Assembly (NCBI GenBank): GCA_959019775.1
Contig: CAUEPS010000021.1
Coordinates: 1 to 23,847 of the forward strand
DNA: 23,847 nucleotides
Reading direction: 5' to 3'
Origin: an uncultured Collinsella sp.
GTDB lineage: Bacteria; Actinomycetota; Coriobacteriia; Coriobacteriales; Coriobacteriaceae
Below the pieces are notes generated by a model. The model was not told the DNA's origin. It saw only the letters and a program-made list of their open reading frames with translations, and did no database searches. How positions within the stretch are numbered: position 1 is the first letter of the stretch; every line of letters starts with the position of its first letter. Positions 15,362 to 21,799 of this stretch are shown one piece after another. A program made the translations under genes and the position numbers.

Positions 15362-17635
15362 TTACGCATCCTTAGGTGATGACTTAACAGAAGCAGACTT
15401 GGCCTTGGTAGCGGCCTTTTTGGCAGTCGGCTTCTTGGCCGCGGTAGCCTTAGCAGCAGGCTTTGCGGCAGCCTTGGCCTTGGTGTTCGTGGCCTTCGCC
15501 TTAGCCGGAGCCTTCTTGGTAGCCGCAGGCTTGGGCTTCACCGAGGACGTGCGCTTCTTGGGCGCAGCCTTGGGAGCCTCAACCACCGGCGGCTTGTAGC
15601 TGCTGGGACCGCGGCGCTTAAGCACCACGCCTGCCAGGCCGGGTACCTTAATCTCGATAGAGTCCATCTGCCCGTTCCAGGGATAGGGCTCGCTCGAGCA
15701 GGTGTAAGGCTCCTCACCGGCATAGCCGCTGCCGCCAAACTCGGGACGGTCGGAGTCAAAGATGACCTCCCAGTCACCCTCGCGCGGCACGCCCACACGG
15801 AAGCTCTCGTAGCTCGCCGGATCAAAGTTGATCAGGATCACCAGGTCGTCGTCGATGTCCTCGCCCTGGCGTACAAAGCTCACGATGGACTGCTTGGAGT
15901 TGTCCGCATCGATCCAGGTAAAGCCATCGTCGGTGTAGCCGCGCTCGTACAGGGCGGGCTCGGCGGTGTATAGGTGATTGAGCGCCTTGATAAACGCCTG
16001 ATGATGCTTGTGAGTCTCGTACTCCTCGGTCAGGAACCACTGGATGGACTCGTAGTAGCGCCACTCAATAAACTGGCCGATCTCGTTGCCCATAAAGTTG
16101 AGCTTGGCGCCGGGGTGCGTCATCTGGTAGAAGGCGAGCGTGCGCAGGCCGGCAAACTGGCGCCACCAGTCGCCCGGCATGCGGCCGATGAGCGAGCACT
16201 TGCCGTGCACGACCTCGTCGTGGCTCAGCGGGCAAATGAAGTTCTCGGTAAAGGCGTACATGATGGAGAACGTGAGTAGGCCGTGGTTGCCGGGGCGCCA
16301 CGGAAAATCGGTCTGCATGTAGTGCAGGGTGTCGTTCATCCAGCCCATGTCCCACTTGTAATGGAAGCCCAGGCCGCCGTCCTGCGGCGGATAGGTCACG
16401 AGCGGCCACGCGGTGGACTCCTCGGCCATCATCATCACGTCAGGGTAGTGCGCCTCAACAGCGCAGTTGACCTGACGGATAAACGCGCTGGCGTCCAGGT
16501 CCTCCTCGGTACCGTACTTGTTGAACTTCTTTTGGCCCGGATCGTCGATGCCAAAGTTGAGGTACAGCATGCTGGAAACGCCGTCCATGCGAATGCCGTC
16601 CACGTGGAAGTTCTCGAGCCAGTACAGCACGTTGGAGACCAGGAAGGATCTGACCTCACCGCGGGCGAAGTCGAACTTGTGCGTGCCCCAGTTGGGGTGA
16701 ATTTCGTGCTCAAACAGCATGTGGCCGTTAAAGGTGGCAAGTCCGTGGGAGTCGGCGCAAAAACCGCCGGGTACCCAGTCCATGATCACGCCGATGCCCG
16801 CCTCGTGGCACGCATCGATAAAGTGCATAAGCTGCTGCGGGTTGCCGTAGCGCGACGTGGCGGCGTAGTAGCCGGTCGTCTGGTAGCCCCAGGAGCCGTC
16901 GAAGGGATGCTCCATAAGTGGCATGACCTCGATATGCGTATAGCCCATGTCGCGCACGTAGTCCACGAGTTCCACCGACAGGTCGTCGTAGGTGTAGAAC
17001 TCGCCGCGCTGCGCGGGGAAGGGATCCATGGGGCCGGGGTAGTTGCCGTACTCGTCCGGCTCGCCCTGCGGAGCGTCGCCGTGGCGCTTCCACGAGCCAA
17101 TATGCACTTCGTAGATGTTGAGCGGCTGCGACATATGGTTGTGGCTGGCGCGGCGCTTGAGCCATGCGGCATCGCTCCACTTGTAGCCATCGAGGGTCCA
17201 CAGCACGCTCGCCGTTCCCGGAGGGCATTCGGCCTTAAAGGCATACGGATCGGCCTTGTAGAGCTTTTCGCCCTCGTTGGTCTCGATAAGGTACTTATAG
17301 AGCTGGCCCTGCTCGGCGCCAGGAATAAAGCCTTCCCAAATAGCGCTCGTATGCATGGGCACCAGCGGGTTGGCTTCCTCATCCCAGTCGTTAAATTCGC
17401 CAATGACGTGGACGCTCTTTACGTCGGGCGCCCAAACGCAAAAGCGCCAGCCGCGCGTACGGTTCTGCGTGTCGGGATGAGCGCCCATCTTTTCCCAGCT
17501 GCGCTCCCACGTGCCGATGCCAAATAGGTAGACATCGTCCTTGGTGAGCTCCGGTGCATGCGGGGCGGCTTTGCGGGTAGCAGGCTTTTTGGTTGCTGGC
17601 TTTAGCTTTGTATCGCTCACGTTTGATCCCATCAT
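15362..17635 (-). CDS. glgB: 1,4-alpha-glucan branching enzyme with basic N- and C-terminal extensions
   Basis: GlgB introduces alpha-1,6 branches into glycogen. After a short basic leader (KPATKKPATRKAAPHAP, residues about 12-30) come a CBM48 domain (WRFCVWAPDVKSVHVIGEFN) and a GH13 barrel with DGIRMDGVSSMLYLNFG (nucleophile Asp351), MMMAEEST (Glu405) and LSHDEVVHG (Asp473). The enzyme proper ends near residue 680 at VPGLAGVVLKRRG. About 75 more residues are almost pure Ala/Lys/Thr/Pro (AAPKKRTSS, AKAAAKPAAKATAAKKPTAK), resembling the tail of GlgA in this cluster. Region I is unusual: VPGGFCADSHG rather than the common VPxHFxxDxxG. The start is uncertain. ATGs at 17635 and 17632 and a GTG at 17623 are all possible and none has a strong ribosome site. 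It is the first gene of the cluster. Confidence 0.94.
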   Translation of the reverse strand: MMGSNVSDTKLKPATKKPATRKAAPHAPELTKDDVYLFGIGTWERSWEKMGAHPDTQNRTRGWRFCVWAPDVKSVHVIGEFNDWDEEANPLVPMHTSAIWEGFIPGAEQGQLYKYLIETNEGEKLYKADPYAFKAECPPGTASVLWTLDGYKWSDAAWLKRRASHNHMSQPLNIYEVHIGSWKRHGDAPQGEPDEYGNYPGPMDPFPAQRGEFYTYDDLSVELVDYVRDMGYTHIEVMPLMEHPFDGSWGYQTTGYYAATSRYGNPQQLMHFIDACHEAGIGVIMDWVPGGFCADSHGLATFNGHMLFEHEIHPNWGTHKFDFARGEVRSFLVSNVLYWLENFHVDGIRMDGVSSMLYLNFGIDDPGQKKFNKYGTEEDLDASAFIRQVNCAVEAHYPDVMMMAEESTAWPLVTYPPQDGGLGFHYKWDMGWMNDTLHYMQTDFPWRPGNHGLLTFSIMYAFTENFICPLSHDEVVHGKCSLIGRMPGDWWRQFAGLRTLAFYQMTHPGAKLNFMGNEIGQFIEWRYYESIQWFLTEEYETHKHHQAFIKALNHLYTAEPALYERGYTDDGFTWIDADNSKQSIVSFVRQGEDIDDDLVILINFDPASYESFRVGVPREGDWEVIFDSDRPEFGGSGYAGEEPYTCSSEPYPWNGQMDSIEIKVPGLAGVVLKRRGPSSYKPPVVEAPKAAPKKRTSSVKPKPAATKKAPAKAKATNTKAKAAAKPAAKATAAKKPTAKKAATKAKSASVKSSPKDA

Positions 17636-17720
17636 GACGCGGCAGCGTGTTGCCTTGGTGACTAGATGCGAAAGGTCCAAGGCTGCACGAATCGAAGGGA
17701 CGGCGATAGTTCTATGATTC

Positions 17721-17746
17721 GTTCCACCTCGCGTGCTCGGTGGAAC
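17721..17746 (-). other. Hairpin in the glgB leader
   Basis: A perfect 8-bp stem, GTTCCACC (17721-17728) with GGTGGAAC (17739-17746), has a ten-base loop. It falls between the predicted glgB promoter and the start codon, so it would be in the 5' untranslated RNA. No T-run follows. A regulatory or stabilising role is only a guess. Confidence 0.45.
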
Positions 17747-17832
17747 TTTCGGCAGAAACTACGATAACACCTGTACGTTAGTTTTATGGACGAAAGCGGA
17801 TTTGCGAGGGCGTTTAATCGGTAAGCGACATG

Positions 17833-17862
17833 TTTATACCACTGGCAGAATTGCCGTGGTAA
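17833..17862 (-). promoter_or_regulatory. Probable promoter of the glg cluster
   Basis: On the - strand, TGGTATAAA (17841-17833) is an extended -10 element. TTACCA (17862-17857) lies 18 bp upstream as a fair -35. The -35 coincides with a TGGTAAAAC box, which suggests repression at this position. The leader to glgB would be about 190 nt. Confidence 0.5.
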
Positions 17863-17922
17863 AACCCTTGACAGTTTTACCAATTAGGGTTTCAAAACTG
17901 ATAGGCTTACGTTTGGTAAAAC
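17857..17922. promoter_or_regulatory. Three TGGTAAAAC boxes upstream of glgB
   Basis: TGGTAAAAC lies at 17857-17865, its exact inverse GTTTTACCA at 17874-17882 (a perfect 9-bp inverted repeat with 8-bp spacer), and a third copy at 17914-17922. The third is itself half of an imperfect palindrome (TGGTAAAAC-G-TTTTTAGCA). CG-centred A/T-rich dyads of this sort are typical of LacI-family sugar regulators, but the actual protein is unknown. The region is shared with the divergent HAD gene, and TTGACA (17868-17873) in the spacer could be a -35 for it, although no good -10 follows. Confidence 0.55.
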
Positions 17923-17966
17923 GTTTTTAGCAGGTTGTTCACCATTTGACATTGAAAGGCTCGTTT

Positions 17967-18656
17967 ATGGACCACATCGCTGCCCCAAGTGTTGCTTTTA
18001 TTTTCGATTGCGACGGAACACTGGTTAACAGCACCCCCGTCTGGGGCTATGCGCAGCTCGAGTTATTGCGCCGTCATGGCATTGATGGAACTGTCGACGA
18101 TTTTGCCCAGTTTGAACATCTTTCGCTGGAGGATGAGTGCCAGGCCTACCACGACACGTGGGGCATTGGCGCGAATGGCGAGGAGCTGTATCGCGAGCTG
18201 GGCGAGATTTTGATTGATGGGTACTCCAAGGTGCCGCCTCGGGAGGGGCTCCTGGCATTTTTGGAGCAGGCGCAAGTGGCGGGCATTGCCATGTGCGTGG
18301 CCACGTCCACGCCGGTCGAACTGGTGCAGTCCGCCCTTGCGGCTGCTGGCCTTGATCGCTATATGGAGTTTATTACCACAACGGGCGAGGCGGGGCGCTC
18401 CAAGCAGTTCCCCGATGTGTACGAGCTGGCGTTGCGTCGCTTGGAAGAGCGCCACGGGCACATGTTTGAGCGCCCCTGGGTGTTTGAGGACGCCGTCTTT
18501 GGGCTTAAGAGCTCCGGCGCTGCAGGCTTTAAGCGCGTGGGCATCCATGACCCGCACGGCCGTATGGAGCGCGACGAGGTGCGTGCCAACTGCGATATCT
18601 TTATCGATAGCTATGAGGACCTGGACCTGGCCCGCGTGCTTTCGTTTGAGGGCTAG
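17967..18656 (+). CDS. HAD-superfamily hydrolase (subclass IA, phosphatase/phosphoglucomutase-like)
   Basis: A 229-residue haloacid-dehalogenase-type phosphohydrolase. Motif I is FDCDGTLVNS (two catalytic Asp), motif II VATST, motif III the lysine in RSKQFPD, and motif IV VFEDAVFG. A helical cap lies between motifs I and II, as in the beta-phosphoglucomutase/phosphoglycolate phosphatase branch. The substrate cannot be told from sequence. A sugar-phosphate is possible given the divergent glycogen cluster. The ATG at 17967 has GAAAGG seven bases upstream. A TTG 21 bases earlier is less likely. It is followed after nine bases by thiamine diphosphokinase, so the two are probably co-transcribed. 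Confidence 0.85.
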   Translation: MDHIAAPSVAFIFDCDGTLVNSTPVWGYAQLELLRRHGIDGTVDDFAQFEHLSLEDECQAYHDTWGIGANGEELYRELGEILIDGYSKVPPREGLLAFLEQAQVAGIAMCVATSTPVELVQSALAAAGLDRYMEFITTTGEAGRSKQFPDVYELALRRLEERHGHMFERPWVFEDAVFGLKSSGAAGFKRVGIHDPHGRMERDEVRANCDIFIDSYEDLDLARVLSFEG

Positions 18657-18665
18657 GCGAGGGCC

Positions 18666-19331
18666 GTGGCTTGCAAAGTATTGGTGGTTTGCGGCTCGCC
18701 GGTGGTGGCAAGCCCCGAATTGCTGCGCAACCTGGCAGGGGAGTGCGACCACATCGTCGCCGTGGACCGCGGGCTCGACGCGCTGCTGGGCGCCGGGCTG
18801 GGCTGCGACGTCTACGTGGGCGACGCCGACACCGTTAGTGATAAGGGACGTGTTCTGGTCGATGCCGCCGAAGCCTTTGAGGTGGAGCGTCACAACCCTT
18901 ACAAGGACTACACCGATCTGGCACTGGCACTCGATTCTGTCCGCCGCCGTTGGCCGGGTGCCGAAGTGGTAGCAACCTGCGCCACCGGCGGCCGTCCGGA
19001 CATGGCCTTGTCTGTGTTAGGGCTCCTGGCAGGCTATGCGGACGCCCCCGTCTGGATCGAAGAAGACGAAGTGACGGCCAGAATCCTGCACCAGGACGAG
19101 ACCTGGACCATCGAGGGCGCCGAGGGCAAAACCTTCTCCATCATCGCCATCGCTCCCAACACAGTGATAAGCGAACACGGCCTAGAGTGGGAACTCGATC
19201 ACGCCCCGTTAGGCCTTCTGGCCGACACGGGCATCTCTAATGTCGTCAGGAAAACGGCCAAGATTCAAGTCCACCAAGGCGTCGCAATCGGTTATTTATA
19301 CCGTGAGGGTTTTATCGGGACGGTGGGTTAA
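18666..19331 (+). CDS. thiN: Thiamine diphosphokinase
   Basis: This enzyme converts thiamine and ATP to thiamine diphosphate, the cofactor of pyruvate and ketoacid enzymes. The 221-residue protein shows the family layout: VAVDRGLDALLGAGLGCDVYVGDADTVS (nucleotide-binding, usually GDFDS), YKDYTDLALALD (usually DxTDxExAL, so the acidic residue after TD is Leu here), and TGGRPDMALS (usually GGRxDH). The C-terminal half matches the beta-rich thiamine-binding domain. The changed residues mean activity or preference may differ. The start is GTG at 18666, close behind the HAD gene, with GGCGAGGG upstream. No TPP riboswitch is seen nearby. Confidence 0.82.
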   Translation: MACKVLVVCGSPVVASPELLRNLAGECDHIVAVDRGLDALLGAGLGCDVYVGDADTVSDKGRVLVDAAEAFEVERHNPYKDYTDLALALDSVRRRWPGAEVVATCATGGRPDMALSVLGLLAGYADAPVWIEEDEVTARILHQDETWTIEGAEGKTFSIIAIAPNTVISEHGLEWELDHAPLGLLADTGISNVVRKTAKIQVHQGVAIGYLYREGFIGTVG

Positions 19332-19366
19332 TTGAATGATTTTGCCGAAGTCAAAATCAGTCAATT
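19330..19366 (+). other. Hairpin at the thiN stop codon
   Basis: A 15-bp stem with one mismatch (19330-19344 with 19352-19366) carries GATTTTG and CAAAATC at its inner end around a seven-base loop. It begins at the stop codon. No T-run follows, so it may act as a transcript 3' end stabiliser or a rho-type end rather than an intrinsic terminator. Confidence 0.5.
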
Positions 19367-19418
19367 CAGCCCCGTCCCAGGAAAACCCGTAAGTGTGAGA
19401 ATCAACCCAAAAAACTTC

Positions 19419-19447
19419 TTGCATCCCCGAAGATCTTCCCCTATAGT
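19419..19447 (+). promoter_or_regulatory. Promoter of tRNA-Ala
   Basis: TTGCAT (19419-19424) and TATAGT (19442-19447) are separated by exactly 17 bp. Transcription would start near 19454, a few bases before the mature tRNA. Confidence 0.8.
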
Positions 19448-19460
19448 ACTACCACGTCAT

Positions 19461-19536
19461 GGGGGCGTAGCTCAGCTGGGAGAGCGCTTGACTGGCAGTC
19501 AAGAGGTCAGGGGTTCGATCCCCCTCGTCTCCACCA
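19461..19536 (+). tRNA. tRNA-Ala (anticodon GGC)
   Basis: All 76 bases fold to a standard cloverleaf: 7-bp acceptor stem, D arm GCTC/GAGC, anticodon stem CTTGA/TCAAG with loop CTGGCAG (anticodon GGC reading GCC and GCT codons), variable loop AGGTC, T arm AGGGG/CCCCT with TTCGATC, and an encoded CCA end. The acceptor contains G3-U70, the identity pair of alanine tRNA. It marks the border between conserved genes and the capsule locus. Confidence 0.97.
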
Positions 19537-19548
19537 TCGTGAATGCAA

Positions 19549-19575
19549 GGCCACTCGATTGAGTGGCCTTTTTTT
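19549..19575 (+). terminator. Rho-independent terminator of tRNA-Ala
   Basis: GGCCACTC (19549-19556) pairs with GAGTGGCC (19561-19568) across GATT and is followed by seven T residues. It lies 12 bases after the tRNA CCA end. Confidence 0.93.
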
Positions 19576-19597
19576 GCAAAAATTTGCCGTCAGCAGC

Positions 19598-19622
19598 AGT
19601 TGTCGCAAATATTGCGACAACT
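19598..19622. promoter_or_regulatory. 25-bp operator-like palindrome downstream of tRNA
   Basis: AGTTGTCGCAA and TTGCGACAACT are perfect 11-bp inverted repeats separated by ATA. The length and short spacer fit a dimeric repressor site better than an RNA hairpin. A weaker dyad (GAATTA with TAATTC, about 19623-19642) follows at once. No gene starts nearby, and the regulator is unknown. Confidence 0.55.
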
Positions 19623-19937
19623 GAATTATCGTCGCTTAATTCGGTGAACCTCACACTGGGAGACGGGATCGTCAAGCTCGTCCGATAAACCGTACGCCCG
19701 CGCCAATACCCGCAAAAAGTTGCGCAATTACCTTCCCGGTTTTGTACAAAGTTTGTTAGCCAAACATAATAGTTTGAGCAATTCACGCCGCCAGCAATAC
19801 AACTCAAGTAGTGTCCACCAATCCACACACCCCCATAAACCTGCGGCAATGTGTGCAAAACGGCACAATATGCCCCATAACCACGGCAAATAAACAATAT
19901 GTTGCTCAACACGCCCCAAAACGTATGGGCCACCTGC
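19623..19937. other. AT-richer non-coding stretch upstream of the capsule locus
   Basis: I find no convincing gene here. Small dyads are present, such as the TTTGTACAAA palindrome (19740-19749) and the overlapping GTTTG/CAAAC/GTTTG set (19751-19776), which can pair in two alternative ways. A reading frame on the - strand spans the area but runs into the tRNA terminator and lacks homology. Confidence 0.5.
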
Positions 19938-19943
19938 TATGCT
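19935..19943 (+). promoter_or_regulatory. Possible extended -10 promoter of the capsule leader
   Basis: TGCTATGCT is an extended -10 element (TG-N-TATGCT). No good -35 is seen. If used, transcription would start near 19950 and give a leader of about 460 nt before loaP, covering the structures described below. Confidence 0.35.
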
Positions 19944-19959
19944 AGGAAAGCTAACTTAC

Positions 19960-20136
19960 ATGGGTTCAACTGTGCTCACGGCTCCAGCAAGCCGCAAAGC
20001 ACAGGGTCGATCGGCATCCGGCCGTAACGGCGGTGCCAGAAAAACCACGAGCTCCAATAGCGTCGTCGTGCATATCGCATCGAATTACTTTGTTCTTGTC
20101 TATGTGCAGTTTTTCATTCGATTCGACATTTCATGA
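19960..20136 (+). CDS. Possible small hypothetical protein or gene remnant
   Basis: A 58-residue reading frame starts at ATG 19960 with AGGAAAG nine bases upstream. The first half is basic and Ser/Ala-rich (ASRKAQGRSASGRNGGARK) and the second half is hydrophobic and aromatic (VVVHIASNYFVLVYVQFF), ending RFDIS. This arrangement suggests a single membrane segment after a basic cytoplasmic start, or the truncated start of a membrane protein. I recognise no family. It lies in the leader of the capsule locus, and its ribosome site overlaps a candidate -10, so it may not be translated. Confidence 0.25.
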   Translation: MGSTVLTAPASRKAQGRSASGRNGGARKTTSSNSVVVHIASNYFVLVYVQFFIRFDIS

Positions 20137-20154
20137 CAAATCGCAGCAGTCCTA

Positions 20155-20228
20155 CAGCTGTTTGCGTGCGGTCCAGTTTTGTACCCGCTTGACTGGGCTG
20201 CACGCAGTCAGCTGGTGACGCGGTCTTT
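20155..20228 (+). other. Large hairpin followed by T-tract in the loaP leader
   Basis: GCGTGCGGTCCAG (20164-20176) pairs with CTGGGCTGCACGC (20193-20205), 13 pairs including two G-U. CAGCTG on each side (20155-20160, 20209-20214) can extend it across 3-base internal loops. CTTTTT follows at 20223-20228. Alternative pairing (TGACT with AGTCA inside, CCGC with GCGG) would bring a stem up to the T-tract, so a switchable attenuator is possible. This is inference from base pairing only. Confidence 0.45.
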
Positions 20229-20310
20229 TTGCGATACACGTCCGTGTCCCTAGCGGCTGCGTTCACACATACCGTTCACGGTGGGGCAGAGCCACGTGCT
20301 TGTCTAACTG

Positions 20311-20383
20311 GGCTCAGGGTTTGAATATGGAGCGCCTTCGCGCACAAGCGCCCTGGCGAAGCCATACCCAAACCCCGTGAGCC
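20311..20383 (+). ncRNA. Predicted structured RNA element directly before loaP
   Basis: Four helices stack into one long hairpin: 20311-20316 with 20378-20383 (GGCTCA/TGAGCC), 20317-20323 with 20369-20375 (GGGTTTG/CAAACCC), 20326-20330 with 20362-20366 (TATGG/CCATA) and 20336-20341 with 20356-20361 (CTTCGC/GCGAAG). These give 24 pairs with a two-base bulge, a 2x2 internal loop and a five-base bulge. The loop is GCACAAGCGCCCTG. LoaP-type antiterminators are known to act through an RNA hairpin in the leader of the operons they control, and the position 30 bases before loaP fits such a target. The assignment is inferred. Confidence 0.6.
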
Positions 20384-20412
20384 ACACGTAAGACAGTAAG
20401 GGGGTGGTGCTC

Positions 20413-20958
20413 GTGTGGTATGTGATTCAGGTCATTAACGGTCGCGAAGACGTAATGCGCGAGCGCATCGAGCGCATGGTACCGGCTGGCGCCATGCAGG
20501 AGCTCTTTTATCCCAAATTTCAAACCGAGATCAAGGTTCACGGCGAATGGGTTAACACGACCAAGCCGCTCTTTCCCGGATATCTTATCTGCGATACGGC
20601 AGATCCTCGCACCGTGCAACAGTATCTGCTGCGCATGGACGACTTTGCCCGGGTGTTATCCCAGGACGGTCGGTTTGTGCCGCTGGCAAAAGAAGAGGTC
20701 CAGCTTATTGGTGGCTTTACGCATCAGGGAGACCGCGTAGTTCCTATGAGCGAGGCCTTAAAGGACGGCGACCAAGTCGTAGTGACGGCGGGTCCGCTGC
20801 TGGGCCATGAAGGCCTTATCAAAACCATTAACAGACGCAAGAGCACTGCTTATTTGGAGCTCGACTTATGCGGCCGACGCGTAACTACCCGCGTTGGCCT
20901 TGCCGTGCTTTCGACCGAGCAGCGCGTAATGCGAAACCTTAAAAGGGCGATCGCCTAG
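20413..20958 (+). CDS. loaP: LoaP/NusG-like transcription antiterminator
   Basis: A 181-residue NusG paralogue of the kind placed at the head of long polysaccharide operons (LoaP, RfaH, UpxY relatives). The NGN domain is clear: WYVIQVINGRED, FYPKF, LFPGYLICD. The KOW domain follows at about residues 120-150 (VVVTAGPLLGHEGLIKTINRRK). It should bind RNA polymerase and let it read through terminators in this operon, so that the distal capsule genes are expressed. The GTG at 20413 is preferred over GTGs at 20404 and 20407 because AAGGGGG (20398-20404) is eight bases upstream and the family usually starts at the WY. A tall RNA hairpin ends 30 bases upstream. LoaP is the best match, but the exact subfamily needs phylogeny. 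Confidence 0.85.
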   Translation: MWYVIQVINGREDVMRERIERMVPAGAMQELFYPKFQTEIKVHGEWVNTTKPLFPGYLICDTADPRTVQQYLLRMDDFARVLSQDGRFVPLAKEEVQLIGGFTHQGDRVVPMSEALKDGDQVVVTAGPLLGHEGLIKTINRRKSTAYLELDLCGRRVTTRVGLAVLSTEQRVMRNLKRAIA

Positions 20959-21007
20959 CTGCAGGCGACTGTTTAACGGGACAGGGAGGATCCCCGAGGG
21001 CGGGGAT
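20951..21007 (+). other. Two hairpins between loaP and the phosphoglycosyl transferase gene
   Basis: TCGCCT-AGCTGC-AGGCGA (20951-20968) overlaps the loaP stop, and ATCCCCG-AGGG-CGGGGAT (20990-21007) is a perfect 7-bp stem just before the next gene. Neither is followed by a T-run. GGAGGA at 20985-20990 touches the second stem, so folding could control translation of the following gene. Confidence 0.5.
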
Positions 21008-21025
21008 GTAGGTTTGAAGGAAATT

Positions 21026-21799
21026 GTGATAGATAATCAAATGGGGGATGCAGCAACTGCTGCTGTAGCGTGCGAGAGCAGGCGCGAGGCCGCCAAGCTC
21101 CAAAATGTGGGAAAACACGAGCCGAAGCTAACCGAGAACGGTATTCCGGCGGATGTGTTGGAGAAGTTGCTGCCCGGTAATGACATTGTTGAATTGGAAA
21201 AGCCTGTCGTTAATGGTGGACTGTTCTATCGCTTTATTAAGAGATCCTTTGATGTTGTTTCCTGTGGTTGTGCCTTGATTGTTCTCGCCATCCCCATGGC
21301 GGTTATTGCCGTAAAGATTAAAAGCGAATCTGAGGGGCCCGTCATTTACGCTCAGCGTCGTGTAGGCAAAGACGGCAAGGTGTTTAACATCTATAAATTC
21401 CGTAGCATGTATACCGATGCAGAGTCTCGAGGCGCTCAGTGGGCACAGGATGAAGATCCACGCGTTACGCCCTTTGGCAAGATTATGCGCAAGACACGCC
21501 TGGACGAGATTCCACAATTTTGGAACGTCTTTAAGGGCGATATGAGCCTTATTGGGCCGCGCCCTGAGCGCCCTGCTTTCTGTGATGAGTTCGAAAAGCG
21601 CATTCATGGGTGGCATTACCGCACCATGGTGCGCCCGGGCATTTCTGGCCTAGCCCAGGTTACAGGCGGCTACGATCTACTTCCCAGTGAGAAGGTCATG
21701 TTTGACCTGCAGTACATCAAAACAAGAAATATCAAGATGGACGTAGTGATCATGCTCAAAACGCTTGGCGTTGTGAGCACTGGCGACGGTGCGCGCTAA
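21026..21799 (+). CDS. Initiating phosphoglycosyl transferase (WcaJ/PglC-type sugar transferase)
   Basis: This enzyme starts repeat-unit assembly by moving a sugar-1-phosphate from a UDP-sugar to undecaprenyl phosphate at the inner membrane face. The 257-residue protein has a variable N-terminus of about 65 residues, then KRSFDVVSCGCALIVLAIPM (re-entrant membrane helix), RRVGKDGKVFNIYKFRSM, the catalytic pair in RLDEIPQ (Asp160-Glu161), GDMSLIGPRPERP and RPGISGLAQVTG. It is the short monotopic form without the four extra membrane helices of WcaJ. The start is uncertain. I chose GTG 21026 with GAAGGA just upstream. TTG 21014 and ATG 21041 are alternatives. The stop overlaps the next start by one base. 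Confidence 0.9.
   Translation: MIDNQMGDAATAAVACESRREAAKLQNVGKHEPKLTENGIPADVLEKLLPGNDIVELEKPVVNGGLFYRFIKRSFDVVSCGCALIVLAIPMAVIAVKIKSESEGPVIYAQRRVGKDGKVFNIYKFRSMYTDAESRGAQWAQDEDPRVTPFGKIMRKTRLDEIPQFWNVFKGDMSLIGPRPERPAFCDEFEKRIHGWHYRTMVRPGISGLAQVTGGYDLLPSEKVMFDLQYIKTRNIKMDVVIMLKTLGVVSTGDGAR

Noticed and set aside
12079..15375. + strand reading frame of 1098 codons opposite glgP and glgC
   Set aside because: It is antisense to two well-identified genes. The His/Val/Leu/Ala-rich translation is typical of the shadow frame of GC-rich codons.
17946..17966. Longer TTG start for the HAD gene
   Set aside because: The ATG at 17967 has a well-spaced GAAAGG, and family homology begins just after it.
19332..19562. 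+ strand frame of 76 codons running through the tRNA
   Set aside because: It overlaps the whole tRNA and has only a TTG start.
19499..19933. - strand reading frame of 144 codons ending in ETRGIEPLTS
   Set aside because: The last residues are the antisense translation of the tRNA-Ala T arm and acceptor, a well-known annotation artefact. The rest has no family features and crosses the tRNA terminator.
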